From the NCBI RefSeq assembly GCF_025791835.1, contig NZ_JAOXLP010000010.1, positions 62,001 through 126,000 of the forward strand: a DNA stretch of 64,000 bases, in the 5' to 3' direction. Made by a program: the position numbers and the translations under genes. The DNA comes from Roseomonas xinghualingensis. Lineage in GTDB: Bacteria; Pseudomonadota; Alphaproteobacteria; Acetobacterales; Acetobacteraceae. Shown here piece by piece: positions 16,980 to 25,973 of this stretch; position 1 is the first letter of the stretch, and each line of letters begins with the position of its first letter. Below the pieces are notes generated by a model. It saw only the letters and a list, made by a program, of their open reading frames with translations. It made no database searches and was not told where the DNA came from.

Positions 16980-18226
16980 GCCCTCCAGACGCCAACGGGG
17001 CCGTCCCCGTTCCTCCGCCCGCGAAGAGCGTCTATCGCGCGGTCGCCAAGAATCTCCCGCGCCAACTCCGGCCGATCCTGGCGCTGGATGATTTCGAGCC
17101 GGCGGCCCGCCGCAAGCTGCCCCGCCCGCTCTTCGGCTATATCGCCGGCGCGGCGGAGACGAATGCCTCGCTGAAGGACAATCGCGGGGTCTTCCAGGAA
17201 TGGGCCTTCCGCCCGCGCTACCTGATCGACGTCTCTCGCCGCAGCATCGCCACGACGCTGTTCGGCAAGGAGTACAACGCCCCCTTCGGCATCGCGCCGA
17301 TGGGGATCAGCGCCATGATGTCCTATCGCGGCGACCTGGTTCTGGCGCGCGCCGCGCGTGACGCCGGCATCCCGATGATCATGAGCGGCTCCTCCCTCAT
17401 CCGCCTGGAGGAGATCGCGCGTGAAGCGCCGGGAAGCTGGTTCCAGGCCTATCTGCCGGGCGAGCCGGACCGCATCGCGGGGCTGGTGGAGCGCGTGGCG
17501 AATGCCGGCTTCGGCACGCTGGTGCTCACGGTGGACACCACCACCATGGGCAACCGGGAGAACAATGTCCGCAGCGGCTTCTCCACCCCGCTGAAGCCCA
17601 ATCTCCGCCTTGCCTGGGACGGCGCGATCCGCCCGCGCTGGCTGATCGACACCATGTGCCGCACGCTGCTCAACCACGGCATGCCGCATTTCGAGAATTC
17701 CTACGCGACGCGCGGCGCCCCCATTATCGCGCGCCATGTCGAGCGTGACTTCGGCGCGCGCGACCACCTGAACTGGACGCATCTCGCCCAGATCAGGCGG
17801 CAGTGGAAGGGAAAGCTGGTGGTGAAGGGCATCCTGCATGGCGAGGATGCCCGCCGCGCCGCGGAGGAAGGCGCCGATGGCGTGATCGTCTCCAACCATG
17901 GCGGCCGCCAGCTGGATGGTGCCATCTCCGCCTTCCGCGCCCTGCCCGAGGTGAAGGCGGCGGCCGGCTCCATGACGGTGATGATGGATGGCGGCATCCG
18001 CCGAGGCTCGGATGTGCTGAAGGCCATGGCGATGGGGGCGGATTTCGTCTTCGTCGGCCGTCCCTTCCTCTATGCGGCGGCGATGGGCGGCGAGGCCGGG
18101 GTGCGCCACGGCATCGACATCCTGACGCAGGAGGTGGACCGCAACCTCGCCCTTCTCGGCTGCCTGCGGCCCGGTGATGTCGGGCCGCAGCATCTCCTGC
18201 GCGTGGGCGGGGTGCCGCCCGCCTGA
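16976..18226 (+). CDS. FMN-dependent alpha-hydroxy-acid dehydrogenase (lactate/mandelate type)
   Basis: This 416-residue flavoprotein belongs to the glycolate oxidase/LldD/mandelate dehydrogenase family. Seen are NAPFGIAPMGISAMMSYRGD near residue 100, the catalytic His region VSNHGGRQLDGA near residue 300, and the FMN-phosphate loop DGGIRRGSDVLKAMAMGADF. It would oxidise an L-2-hydroxy acid to the 2-oxo acid. Translational coupling to pcaB (ATGA) suggests an aromatic hydroxy acid such as mandelate as the substrate, but no benzoylformate decarboxylase is present. Lactate remains possible. Confidence 0.85.
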   Translation: MSPPDANGAVPVPPPAKSVYRAVAKNLPRQLRPILALDDFEPAARRKLPRPLFGYIAGAAETNASLKDNRGVFQEWAFRPRYLIDVSRRSIATTLFGKEYNAPFGIAPMGISAMMSYRGDLVLARAARDAGIPMIMSGSSLIRLEEIAREAPGSWFQAYLPGEPDRIAGLVERVANAGFGTLVLTVDTTTMGNRENNVRSGFSTPLKPNLRLAWDGAIRPRWLIDTMCRTLLNHGMPHFENSYATRGAPIIARHVERDFGARDHLNWTHLAQIRRQWKGKLVVKGILHGEDARRAAEEGADGVIVSNHGGRQLDGAISAFRALPEVKAAAGSMTVMMDGGIRRGSDVLKAMAMGADFVFVGRPFLYAAAMGGEAGVRHGIDILTQEVDRNLALLGCLRPGDVGPQHLLRVGGVPPA

Positions 18227-18229
18227 TCC

Positions 18230-19630
18230 TCAATCCGCCGCCGGGGACAGCATGTCCCCCGGCGCGGAAATCGCCGGCAGGTCGGAAAGCTCCAGCGCCT
18301 CGATCGCCACGCCCCGGCGGGTGATCTTGCCGGTGCTGATCTCGATCTGGTCCACGTCCCGCTGCATCTCGATGAAGTGCCGGCGCAGCTTCGTCACGCG
18401 GTCGTCCAGCCGCGTGACATCCTTCATCAGCTCGGCGACCTGGTTCTTGATCTGCCCGGCCTCCGCCCGCATCCGCACATCCTGCATCAGCGCGCGCATG
18501 GTGCCGAGCACGGCCCAGAGCGTGCTGGGCGAGACGATATAGACGCCGCGCCGCGCGGCCTCGTCCACCACGGACGAATAGGCGGCATGGAGATCAGCAT
18601 AGATCGCCTCGCTGGGCACGAAGATCAGCGTGCCATCCGCGGTTTCGCCCGGGCAGATATACTTGCCCGCCACGTCATCGACATGCCGCTTCACATCGGC
18701 CGCGAAGCGCTTGGAGGCGGCGAGGCGCGTTGCATCATCCGTGGCATCGCGCGCCGCCAGCCAGGCTTCCAGCGGGAACTTGCTGTCCACCGCGATCGGC
18801 CCCGGCGGATGCGGCAGGCGGATCAGCACGTCGCAGCGCGTGCGGTTCGCCAGCGTGTGCTGCCATACGAAGCCGTCCGGCGGCAGCCGGTCCTCGACAA
18901 TCTGGCGTAGCTGCACCTCGCCGAAGGCGCCGCGCGACTGCTTGTTGCCCAGGATCTGCGCCAGGCTGCCCACCTGCGCGCCCAGCGCCTCCATATTCGC
19001 GCGCGCCGCGTCGATCACCGCCAGCCGCTCATGGATCTTGCCGGCGGTTTCCTCGGCCTTGATGGCATTCTCGTTCAGGATGCGGCCAATGCGCTCGTTC
19101 TGCGCGGCCACGGCTGCGCTGAGCGCCTCCTGGGTGCTTGCCAGCCGATCGGCCAGCGCCTTCTCCTGCGCCGCCAGCCTCTCGTTCTGGGCTGAGAGCG
19201 CATTGGCCAGGGTTTCGGTCAGAGCCAGGGAGGAGGCGGCCAGCCGCTCGTTCTGCGCCGCCGTGCTGTTCGCCACCGCCAGCCCCTGGGCCGCCAGGGC
19301 ATCGGCCATGGCTCGGGTAGCCTCCCCCAGCCGGTCCGCCAGGGCCTGCTCGGTCGCGGCCAGCCGCTCACGCTGGGCGGCCAGGGCCGCGTCGGTCGCC
19401 ATCCGGGCCTCGGCCAGTCGGTCGGCCAGGGCGCGCTCGGCGGCGGCGGCACGATCCGCGGCAGCACTCGCCTGGCGGTCCTGTGCCGCTCCCAGCGCAT
19501 CCAGCTTGCCCGAAAGAGCCGCCATCGCCTCCCCGCCACTTTCGGCGGGCCGCCGCAGCATCAGCGCCGCCACCCCCAGCAGGGCCAGACCGGCCAGGAT
19601 CAGGGGCAGGAAGGACGTCATCTCGGCCAT
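18230..19630 (-). CDS. rmuC: DNA recombination protein RmuC
   Basis: This 466-residue protein has an N-terminal membrane anchor (residues 8-24) and then a long Ala-rich coiled coil with repeated units of the form ALAAQNERLAA and ALADRL up to about residue 185. The conserved RmuC domain follows, with GNKQSRGAFGEVQLRQIVED and VDSKFPLEAW, then FVPSEAIYADLHA and SPSTLWAVLGTMRALMQD. RmuC is linked to restraint of DNA inversions and has a nuclease-like fold. It converges on the pca operon with three bases between stops and is divergent from the helicase operon. Confidence 0.92.
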   Translation of the reverse strand: MAEMTSFLPLILAGLALLGVAALMLRRPAESGGEAMAALSGKLDALGAAQDRQASAAADRAAAAERALADRLAEARMATDAALAAQRERLAATEQALADRLGEATRAMADALAAQGLAVANSTAAQNERLAASSLALTETLANALSAQNERLAAQEKALADRLASTQEALSAAVAAQNERIGRILNENAIKAEETAGKIHERLAVIDAARANMEALGAQVGSLAQILGNKQSRGAFGEVQLRQIVEDRLPPDGFVWQHTLANRTRCDVLIRLPHPPGPIAVDSKFPLEAWLAARDATDDATRLAASKRFAADVKRHVDDVAGKYICPGETADGTLIFVPSEAIYADLHAAYSSVVDEAARRGVYIVSPSTLWAVLGTMRALMQDVRMRAEAGQIKNQVAELMKDVTRLDDRVTKLRRHFIEMQRDVDQIEISTGKITRRGVAIEALELSDLPAISAPGDMLSPAAD

Positions 19631-19705
19631 GCAGAATCTTTCGGGTCAGAGTCCAGTGCAGCGCACCTCGCCGCCGGGCAAATCAATGCCATATACGCCA
19701 CGCCC

Positions 19706-22255
19706 ATGGGAACATTGCCGGAACCCTTCGCGGGCTGGTTCGCCGCGCGCGGCTGGACCCCGCGTGCTCATCAGTTGGCTCTCTGGAAGGCCGCCAAGGC
19801 CGGGGAAAGCGCCCTGCTCATCGCCCCCACGGGCGGTGGCAAGACCCTGGCCGGCTTCCTGCCGACCCTGCTGGACCTTCACGCCAACCCGCGTGAGGGG
19901 CTCCACACCCTTTATGTCTCGCCCTTGAAGGCCCTGGCGGTCGATATCGCCCGCAACCTGATGGACCCGGTGCGGGAGATGGACCTGCCGATCCGTATTG
20001 AAACCCGCACCGGCGACACCCCCCAGAACCGCCGCGCCCGCCAGCGCGAGACCCCACCCCAGATCCTGCTGACCACCCCCGAAAGCCTGGCGGTCCTTCT
20101 TTCCTCACCCGAGGCGCCGGAGCTTTTCGCCGGGCTGAAGACGGTGGTGGTGGACGAGGCCCATGCCATGGCCAGCACCAAGCGGGGCGATCAGCTCGCC
20201 CTCTGCATGGCCCGGCTTGATGTGCTGGCCCCCGGCCTGCGGCGCGTGGGCCTCTCGGCCACCGTCGCGCATCCGCAGGAACTGCGCGCCTGGCTCTCCC
20301 CGACCGCTCAGGCCGAGGATGTGCGGCTGGTCGTCGGCAAGGGCGGCGCCGAGCCGGTGTTGCAGCTCATGCTGCCGGAAGGCCATCTCCCCTGGGGCGG
20401 CCATATGGGCATCGCCTCCTCCCCCGGCGTGCTGGACCGCATCCAGGAGGCGGGCGTCACCATCGTCTTCGTCAACACCCGCGCCCAGGCGGAGCTGATC
20501 TTCGCCGCGCTGTGGAAGCTGAACGAGGAGAACCTGCCGATCGGCCTCCATCACGGCTCGCTGCAGATCGAGCAGCGCCGGAAGGTGGAGGCCGCCATGT
20601 CCGCCGGGAAGCTGCGCGCGGTGGTGGCGACCGCCTCCCTCGATCTGGGGATCGACTGGGGCGCGGTGGACCAGGTGATCCAGGTGGGTGCCCCGAAGGG
20701 CGTCTCCCGCCTGCTCCAGCGCATTGGCCGCGCCAACCACCGGATGGACGAACCCTCCCGCGCCGTGCTGGTGCCCGCCAACCGGTTCGAGGTGATCGAG
20801 TGCGTTGCCGCCGCCGAGGCCGTTCGCGCCCGTGAGCTGGATGGCGAGCCGCCCCGCCCTGGCGGGCTGGACGTGCTGGCCCAGCATATCCTCGCCATGG
20901 CCTGTCAGGCACCCTTCCTGCCGGACGACCTTTATGCGGAGGTGACGCGCGCCGGCCCCTATGCCGCCCTCACCCGCCGGGACTTCGACGACGTGCTGCG
21001 CTTCGTGGAGGATGGCGGCTACGCCCTCCGCGCCTATGAGCGCTTCCGCCGCCTGTTCCGGGATTCCGAAGGCCTGGTGCATGTGCGCGACCAGCGCGTG
21101 GCGCGGCAGGCGCGGATGAATCTCGGCACCATCGTCGATACCCCCATGCTGAAGGTGCGGCTGCGCGGCGGCCCGGTGCTGGGCGAGGTGGAGGAATGGT
21201 TCGCCTCCACCCTCGAGCCCGGGCATTGCTTCATCTTCGCCGGCCAGACCCTCCGCTATGAAGGCATCGATGCGCTCACCATGGTGGTGACCCGCGGAGG
21301 CGAAGGGGAGCCGCGCGTGCCGGCCTATGCGGGGGCACGCATGCCGCTCTCCACCAGCCTGTCCTTCCGGGTGCGCTCCATCCTGGCCGATCCGAAGCGC
21401 TGGCGGGCCCTGCCCGAGCCGGTGCGGGACTGGCTGCGCCTGCAGCAGCGCAAGTCCGAGCTGCCGCAACGGGATGGCATGCTGATCGAGACATTCCCGC
21501 GCCAGGGCCGCTGGTTCATGGTCGCCTATTGCTTCGAGGGGCGGCTGGCGCACCAGACGCTGGGCATGCTCGTCACGAAGCGCATGGAGCGCCTGGGCTA
21601 CGGCCCGCTCGGCTATCTCGGCACGGATTATGTCCTCGCCACTTGGTCCGCCTTCGAGCCGGAGGAGCCGGAGCGCCTCTTCGAGGAGGACATCCTCGGC
21701 GAGGAGCTGGAGGAGTGGATCGCGGAATCCTCCATGCTCCGCCGCACCTTCCGCAACATCGCCACCATCGCCGGGCTGATCGAGAAGAACCACCCTGGCC
21801 AGGAGAAGTCCGGCCGCCAGATGAGCATGAATGCCGACCTGATCTACGACGTCCTCCGCAAGCACGAGCCCGACCACATCCTCCTCCGCGCCACCCGTGC
21901 CGAGGCGGCCCATGGCCTGACCGATGTAGGCCGCATCGCCGCCCTCCTCTCACGCATCCAGGGCGCGATCCGCGTGCGGCGGCTGGACCGGGTCTCCCCC
22001 CTGGCCGTTCCCGCGCTGATCGAGGAAGGCCGCGAATGGGTGGCTGGCGGCGCCGAGGACGCGCTGCTCGCCGAGGCCGCTGCCCTGGTCGATGACGCCA
22101 CCGGCGGGGTGGAGCATTTCTCCGATGTGCTCTCCGAGGTGACGGAGGGCATCCGCGTGCGTTCTGGCGTCGTGGACCGGCCAAAAAGACGTGACAGGCA
22201 GAGAAGACCGCCGCCCCGGCGCTTCGTGCGAACCGCCAAGGGGCTTGCCCCGTGA
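19706..22255 (+). CDS. Lhr-like DEXH helicase, ligase-associated type
   Basis: This 849-residue protein is a superfamily 2 helicase. Walker A is APTGGGKTLAGFLP near residue 35, the DEXH box is VVVDEAHAM near residue 150, and the SAT motif is VGLSATVAHPQ. The C-terminal helicase half has ATASLDLGIDWGAVDQV and LLQRIGRANHR. The Lhr-specific C-terminal region is complete (MLVTKRMERLGYGPLGYLG). The length fits the ligase-associated (Lhr-C) group, usually encoded with a ligase, an exonuclease and PdeM. Here only pdeM follows, in GTGA overlap. Confidence 0.9.
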   Translation: MGTLPEPFAGWFAARGWTPRAHQLALWKAAKAGESALLIAPTGGGKTLAGFLPTLLDLHANPREGLHTLYVSPLKALAVDIARNLMDPVREMDLPIRIETRTGDTPQNRRARQRETPPQILLTTPESLAVLLSSPEAPELFAGLKTVVVDEAHAMASTKRGDQLALCMARLDVLAPGLRRVGLSATVAHPQELRAWLSPTAQAEDVRLVVGKGGAEPVLQLMLPEGHLPWGGHMGIASSPGVLDRIQEAGVTIVFVNTRAQAELIFAALWKLNEENLPIGLHHGSLQIEQRRKVEAAMSAGKLRAVVATASLDLGIDWGAVDQVIQVGAPKGVSRLLQRIGRANHRMDEPSRAVLVPANRFEVIECVAAAEAVRARELDGEPPRPGGLDVLAQHILAMACQAPFLPDDLYAEVTRAGPYAALTRRDFDDVLRFVEDGGYALRAYERFRRLFRDSEGLVHVRDQRVARQARMNLGTIVDTPMLKVRLRGGPVLGEVEEWFASTLEPGHCFIFAGQTLRYEGIDALTMVVTRGGEGEPRVPAYAGARMPLSTSLSFRVRSILADPKRWRALPEPVRDWLRLQQRKSELPQRDGMLIETFPRQGRWFMVAYCFEGRLAHQTLGMLVTKRMERLGYGPLGYLGTDYVLATWSAFEPEEPERLFEEDILGEELEEWIAESSMLRRTFRNIATIAGLIEKNHPGQEKSGRQMSMNADLIYDVLRKHEPDHILLRATRAEAAHGLTDVGRIAALLSRIQGAIRVRRLDRVSPLAVPALIEEGREWVAGGAEDALLAEAAALVDDATGGVEHFSDVLSEVTEGIRVRSGVVDRPKRRDRQRRPPPRRFVRTAKGLAP

Positions 22256-22947
22256 CACCTGCTCCGCTGCATCTGTCTGGCGAGCGCCTGATGCTCGACC
22301 CGATGGGCGTCGTCTCCTGGCCGGCGCGCCGTACCCTGGCCGTCTCGGACCTCCATCTGGAGAAGGGCAGCCATTTCGCGGCGCGCGGCTTTTTCGTGCC
22401 GCCCTATGACACGCGCGAAACCCTTTCGAAGCTGGCCCTGGCGGTGCGCCGCTATCGCCCGGCGCGGCTGATCCTTCTGGGCGACAGCTTCCACGACGCG
22501 CTGGGCTGCGAACGCATGGCCCCAGCCGATTGCGCCGCGCTGCTCCGCATCCTGGCCCCCGTGCAGGAGGTCGTCTGGGTGCTGGGCAACCATGATCCTG
22601 TGGCCCCCGTGGGCCTTCCCGGCATAGCAGTGAACGTTTTCTCGGATGGTCCCCTCACCTTCCGGCACGAGGCCGATCCACGCGCGACGGGCGAACTGAG
22701 CGGCCATTTCCACCCCAAGGCGACGCTGGCGACCCGCGCGGGCGGCGTCACCCGCCCATGCTTCGCCACCGATGGCCGCCGGGTGATCCTGCCCGCCTTC
22801 GGTGCCTATACGGGCGGGCTCGATGTGCGCGACCCGGCGCTGGGCGGGCTGTTCCCGCGCGGCGGGCGTGTCTTCATGCTGGGCACGGACCGGCTGTTCA
22901 GCGTGCCCATGGCGCCCATGCGGCGCCGGACGGAATCCGCGGCATGA
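22252..22947 (+). CDS. pdeM: Ligase-associated DNA-repair metallophosphoesterase
   Basis: This 231-residue calcineurin-like phosphoesterase has metal motifs in order: SDLHLEKGSHF, LGDSFHDALG, LGNHDPVAP and SGHFHPKA. Together with ARRTLAVSDLHLEKG near the start, this is the PdeM pattern found beside Lhr-like helicases and ATP-dependent ligases. The start is a GTG overlapping the helicase stop. The end overlaps the photolyase ATG. It probably acts on DNA ends, but its exact substrate is not established. Confidence 0.88.
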   Translation: MTPAPLHLSGERLMLDPMGVVSWPARRTLAVSDLHLEKGSHFAARGFFVPPYDTRETLSKLALAVRRYRPARLILLGDSFHDALGCERMAPADCAALLRILAPVQEVVWVLGNHDPVAPVGLPGIAVNVFSDGPLTFRHEADPRATGELSGHFHPKATLATRAGGVTRPCFATDGRRVILPAFGAYTGGLDVRDPALGGLFPRGGRVFMLGTDRLFSVPMAPMRRRTESAA

Positions 22948-24386
22948 CGGCGCCCTGCATCCTTTGGTTCCGCCAGGATCTGCGCCTGGGCGACAACCCG
23001 GCGGTGGAGGCGGTCCGGCACGGCGCGGTCCTGCCCGTCTTCGTGCTGGATGACGCGGCGGCGGGCGAACTGGCTTATGGCGGCGCGGCGCGCTGGTGGC
23101 TGCATCACAGCCTGGATGCCCTGCAACGCGATCTGGAAGCCCGCGGCGCATCGCTATTGCTTCTCAAGGGCGACGCGGTGGCCCTGCTGGCCGAACTGGC
23201 CCGCCGGACAGGCGCCACGGCCATCCATGCGGGCTGGCTGGCCGAACCGTGGGCGCGGGCACAGGAGGTAGCGCTGGCGGAGCGGCTTTCCGCCGATGGG
23301 CGGCGGCTGGAACTGCACCGCTCCTCCCATCTGCTTCACCCGGCCTCCATCCTGACGGGATCGGGCCGGCTCTATACCGTCTATGCGCCCTTCGCCCGCA
23401 AGGTGCTGGCCAGCGGGGAGGTGCCACCGCCGATCGACGCACCGGACCGGTTGAACGGCGTCACCCCGCCCGCCGGGCTGTCCCTGGCGGATCTGGCCCT
23501 CACCCCTGTCCCGCCCCAGCCCAATTGGGCCGCTGAATTCGGCACTGCCTGGACGCCCGGCGAGGCCGGCGCACGGGAACGCCTCGCCCAGTTTATCGAG
23601 GACGGGTTGGAGAACTACGCCACCCGCCGCAACGAGCCGGGTGTGGAGGGTTCCTCCAACCTTTCCCCGCATCTCCGCTGGGGCGAGATCTCCCCCCGCC
23701 AGGTCTGGCACGCCGCGCGCGGGGCGGGCGGCGCGGAGGCCCTGCCCTTCCTGCGGGAAATCCTCTGGCGGGAGTTCTCGCACCACCTCCTCTGGCACCG
23801 GCCTGAAATGCCGCGCGAGGCACTGCGCGCGCCCTTCGCCAGCTTCCCCTTCGCTCCGGACCAGGACTTGCTTCACGCTTGGCAAGGCGGGCGCACCGGC
23901 TACCCGATCGTGGATGCGGGGATGCGCCAGCTCTGGCGAATCGGGTGGATGCACAACCGGGTGCGGATGATCGCAGCCTCACTCCTGGTGAAACATCTTC
24001 TCCAGCCCTGGCAGGATGGCGCGGCCTGGTTCATGGATACGCTGGTGGATGCGGACCCTGCCAATAACAGCGCCTCATGGCAGTGGATCGCCGGCAGCGG
24101 CACCGATGCCTCACCCTATTTCCGCGTCTTCAATCCCATTCTGCAGGGCGAGAAGTTCGACCCGGAAGGCGCCTATGTACGCCGCTGGCTGCCGGAACTC
24201 GCCCGCATGCCGTCCCGCTACATCCACCGTCCCTATGAAGCGCCGGAGGAAATCCGCCACGCGGCCGGGGTGACGGAACAGTCCTATCCCCGCCCCGTGG
24301 TGGACCATGCCACCGGCCGCGCCAGGGCCCTAGCCGCGCTGCGCGCCACCGCCCGCGGGCCGGTGCCCGAGGGGGTGGAGGCGTGA
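22944..24386 (+). CDS. phrB: Deoxyribodipyrimidine photolyase, class I type
   Basis: This 480-residue flavoprotein repairs UV-induced cyclobutane dimers using light. The N-terminal antenna domain opens with CILWFRQDLRLGDNPAV. The FAD domain contains GRTGYPIVDAGMRQLWRIGW, the WMHNRVRMIAASLLVKHLL helix and NSASWQWIAGSGTDASPYFR with the FNPILQGEKFDPEG continuation. Both domains are complete, and the length matches bacterial PhrB (about 470). ATG 22944 overlaps the pdeM stop. Placement inside a helicase/phosphoesterase operon links light repair to strand-break processing. Confidence 0.92.
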   Translation: MTAPCILWFRQDLRLGDNPAVEAVRHGAVLPVFVLDDAAAGELAYGGAARWWLHHSLDALQRDLEARGASLLLLKGDAVALLAELARRTGATAIHAGWLAEPWARAQEVALAERLSADGRRLELHRSSHLLHPASILTGSGRLYTVYAPFARKVLASGEVPPPIDAPDRLNGVTPPAGLSLADLALTPVPPQPNWAAEFGTAWTPGEAGARERLAQFIEDGLENYATRRNEPGVEGSSNLSPHLRWGEISPRQVWHAARGAGGAEALPFLREILWREFSHHLLWHRPEMPREALRAPFASFPFAPDQDLLHAWQGGRTGYPIVDAGMRQLWRIGWMHNRVRMIAASLLVKHLLQPWQDGAAWFMDTLVDADPANNSASWQWIAGSGTDASPYFRVFNPILQGEKFDPEGAYVRRWLPELARMPSRYIHRPYEAPEEIRHAAGVTEQSYPRPVVDHATGRARALAALRATARGPVPEGVEA

Positions 24387-25096
24387 GGGATCTCCGCCGC
24401 CGTTTCGAGGGCATCCGGGTGGTCGGCGACGTCCATGGTGACGCGGAAGCCTTCCACGCCGCCGTGGATGGGGCGGCCGAGGAGCGACTTTTCGTCATCC
24501 AGCTCGGCGACCTGACGGATGGCGGCTCGGATGCCCCAGATGTGTTGCGCCGCGCCTTCGCCCTGCGGTCCGAAGGGCGCGGGATCTTCATGTTGGGCAA
24601 TCACGATCACAAGCTGCGCCGTGCCCTGGAGGGAGCGCTGATCCGGATCGAGCCGAACGGCCTGGGCCGCACGCTGGAGCAGATCGATGCCGCAGAGGAC
24701 GCCGAGGCGCTGCGGCGCCGCGCCGTGGCCGAGATCGGCCGCGCCCCGGCCTGGCTGCGGATCGACCAGCGCCTTTTCGTGCATGGCGGCTTCCACCCCC
24801 GGATGCTGCACGCCCAGTCACCGCCCGATGCCGGCGCCCGCAAGCCCGAGGGCCTCGTCCCGCGCGCTCTTTTCGGCCAGGTGACCAGCCGGATGCGGGA
24901 GGATGGCTTCCCGGAGCGCCTGCATGACTGGGTGGACCGCATCCCCCAGGGCTTCACCGTCTATTGCGGGCATGAGATGCGCAGCAGCAACGGCCGTCCG
25001 CTGATGCTGGTGGGAGCCGGCGGCGGTGCGGCGGTGTTCATGGACACCGGCGCCGGCAAGGGTGGCCACCTCTCCTGGGTGGACCTGCCCTGGTAG
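24383..25096 (+). CDS. PPP-family metallophosphatase
   Basis: This 237-residue protein has the serine/threonine-phosphatase metal motifs: VVGDVHGDAEAF at residue 12, QLGDLTDGG near residue 37 and MLGNHDHKLRRA near residue 72. Also present are the VHGGFHPRM histidine region and YCGHEM. Such small PPP proteins act on phosphoproteins, diadenosine tetraphosphate or nucleic-acid ends. The start is a GTG overlapping the photolyase stop, so it is the fourth gene of the repair operon. A role in end repair is inference from position. Regulatory dephosphorylation is equally possible. Confidence 0.8.
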   Translation: MRDLRRRFEGIRVVGDVHGDAEAFHAAVDGAAEERLFVIQLGDLTDGGSDAPDVLRRAFALRSEGRGIFMLGNHDHKLRRALEGALIRIEPNGLGRTLEQIDAAEDAEALRRRAVAEIGRAPAWLRIDQRLFVHGGFHPRMLHAQSPPDAGARKPEGLVPRALFGQVTSRMREDGFPERLHDWVDRIPQGFTVYCGHEMRSSNGRPLMLVGAGGGAAVFMDTGAGKGGHLSWVDLPW

Positions 25097-25102
25097 TGCC
25101 TG

Positions 25103-25204
25103 GAGCATGTTCCGTTCACATGCGTGAACTTCAAATGCTTCAGGCTATCGTTTGAAGAGCGGATTCACGCTCCCGCTCGATTCCGCCCTACAGCGATCCG
25201 CTCT
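25103..25204. repeat. Intergenic repeat, copy A
   Basis: About 100 bases between two convergent genes resemble 35688-35787, which sits in the same kind of place. Shared blocks in the same order include GAGCA, CCGTTC, CATGC, CTTCA, ATGCT, GAAGAGCGG and TCACGCT. Copy A contains GTTCAC-ATGC-GTGAAC and a second hairpin TCAGGC-TATC-GTTTGA. It is not a known insertion sequence and has no open frame. Confidence 0.65.
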
Positions 25205-25973
25205 ACTCCCGCCCGCGCAGCACCCAGCGCGAGAGCAGGGAGAGCGCCGCGAAGATCGCGATGCCCGCCACCGAGACCAGTGCCAGCGCCGCGAACATCC
25301 GCGGGATCTGGAGCTGGTAGCCCGCTTCCAGGATGCGATAGGCCAACCCGGATTCCGCGCCCCCGGCCCCTGCCACGAACTCGGCCACAATGGCGCCGAT
25401 CAGCGCCAGCCCGCCCGAAATCCGCAGCCCCGCGAGGAAAAGCGGCAGTGCCGAAGGCAGCCGCAGCCGCGTCAGCACCTGCCACCGGCTCGCGCCATAG
25501 AGGCGGAAGAGGTCGTGCAGGTTCGGGTCGGCGCTGTTCAGCCCGAGGGTGGTGTTGGAGAGCACGGGGAAGAAGGCAACGATCAAGGCGCAAAGCAGCA
25601 GCGCCAGCCAGACCTGGTCCACCCAGATGATGATCAGCGGCGCGATGGCGACGATGGGCGTCACCTGCAGGATCACCGCATAGGGAAAGAGCGCCGTCTC
25701 GATCAGCTTCGACTGCGCAAAGAGGATCGCCAGCAGCAGCCCCAGAACTGCCGAGGCCGCCAGCGCCATGGCCGTGACCTGCAGCGTCATCCAGAGGGAT
25801 CGCGACAGGAGCGGCCATTCCTGCACCAGTGCCGCGCCGATGGCGGCCGGACCGGGCAGGACATAGGGTGGCACGTCATAAGCGCGCACGGCCCATTCCC
25901 AGCCACCAAGGATGAGCAGCGCCACCAGCAGCGGCGCGGCGATGCGCGGCCATTGCGCGAGCAGGCTCTTCAT
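25203..25973 (-). CDS. NitT/TauT-type ABC transporter permease
   Basis: This 256-residue membrane protein has about six helices. The YVLPGPAAIGAALVQ segment is near the N-terminus and the EAA-loop region is LHDLFRLYGASRWQVLTRLR. It is the last gene of a three-gene importer on this strand (binding protein, ATPase, permease) and starts inside the ATPase 3' end with a four-base overlap. The closest named relatives are pyrimidine or sulfonate importers, but the substrate cannot be read from the permease. Confidence 0.85.
   Translation of the reverse strand: MKSLLAQWPRIAAPLLVALLILGGWEWAVRAYDVPPYVLPGPAAIGAALVQEWPLLSRSLWMTLQVTAMALAASAVLGLLLAILFAQSKLIETALFPYAVILQVTPIVAIAPLIIIWVDQVWLALLLCALIVAFFPVLSNTTLGLNSADPNLHDLFRLYGASRWQVLTRLRLPSALPLFLAGLRISGGLALIGAIVAEFVAGAGGAESGLAYRILEAGYQLQIPRMFAALALVSVAGIAIFAALSLLSRWVLRGRE

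Noticed and set aside
18970-19560. Periodic sequence inside rmuC that could be taken for a DNA tandem repeat.
   Set aside because: The periodicity comes from the Ala-rich coiled coil of the protein (about 11- and 22-residue steps) and is normal for RmuC.
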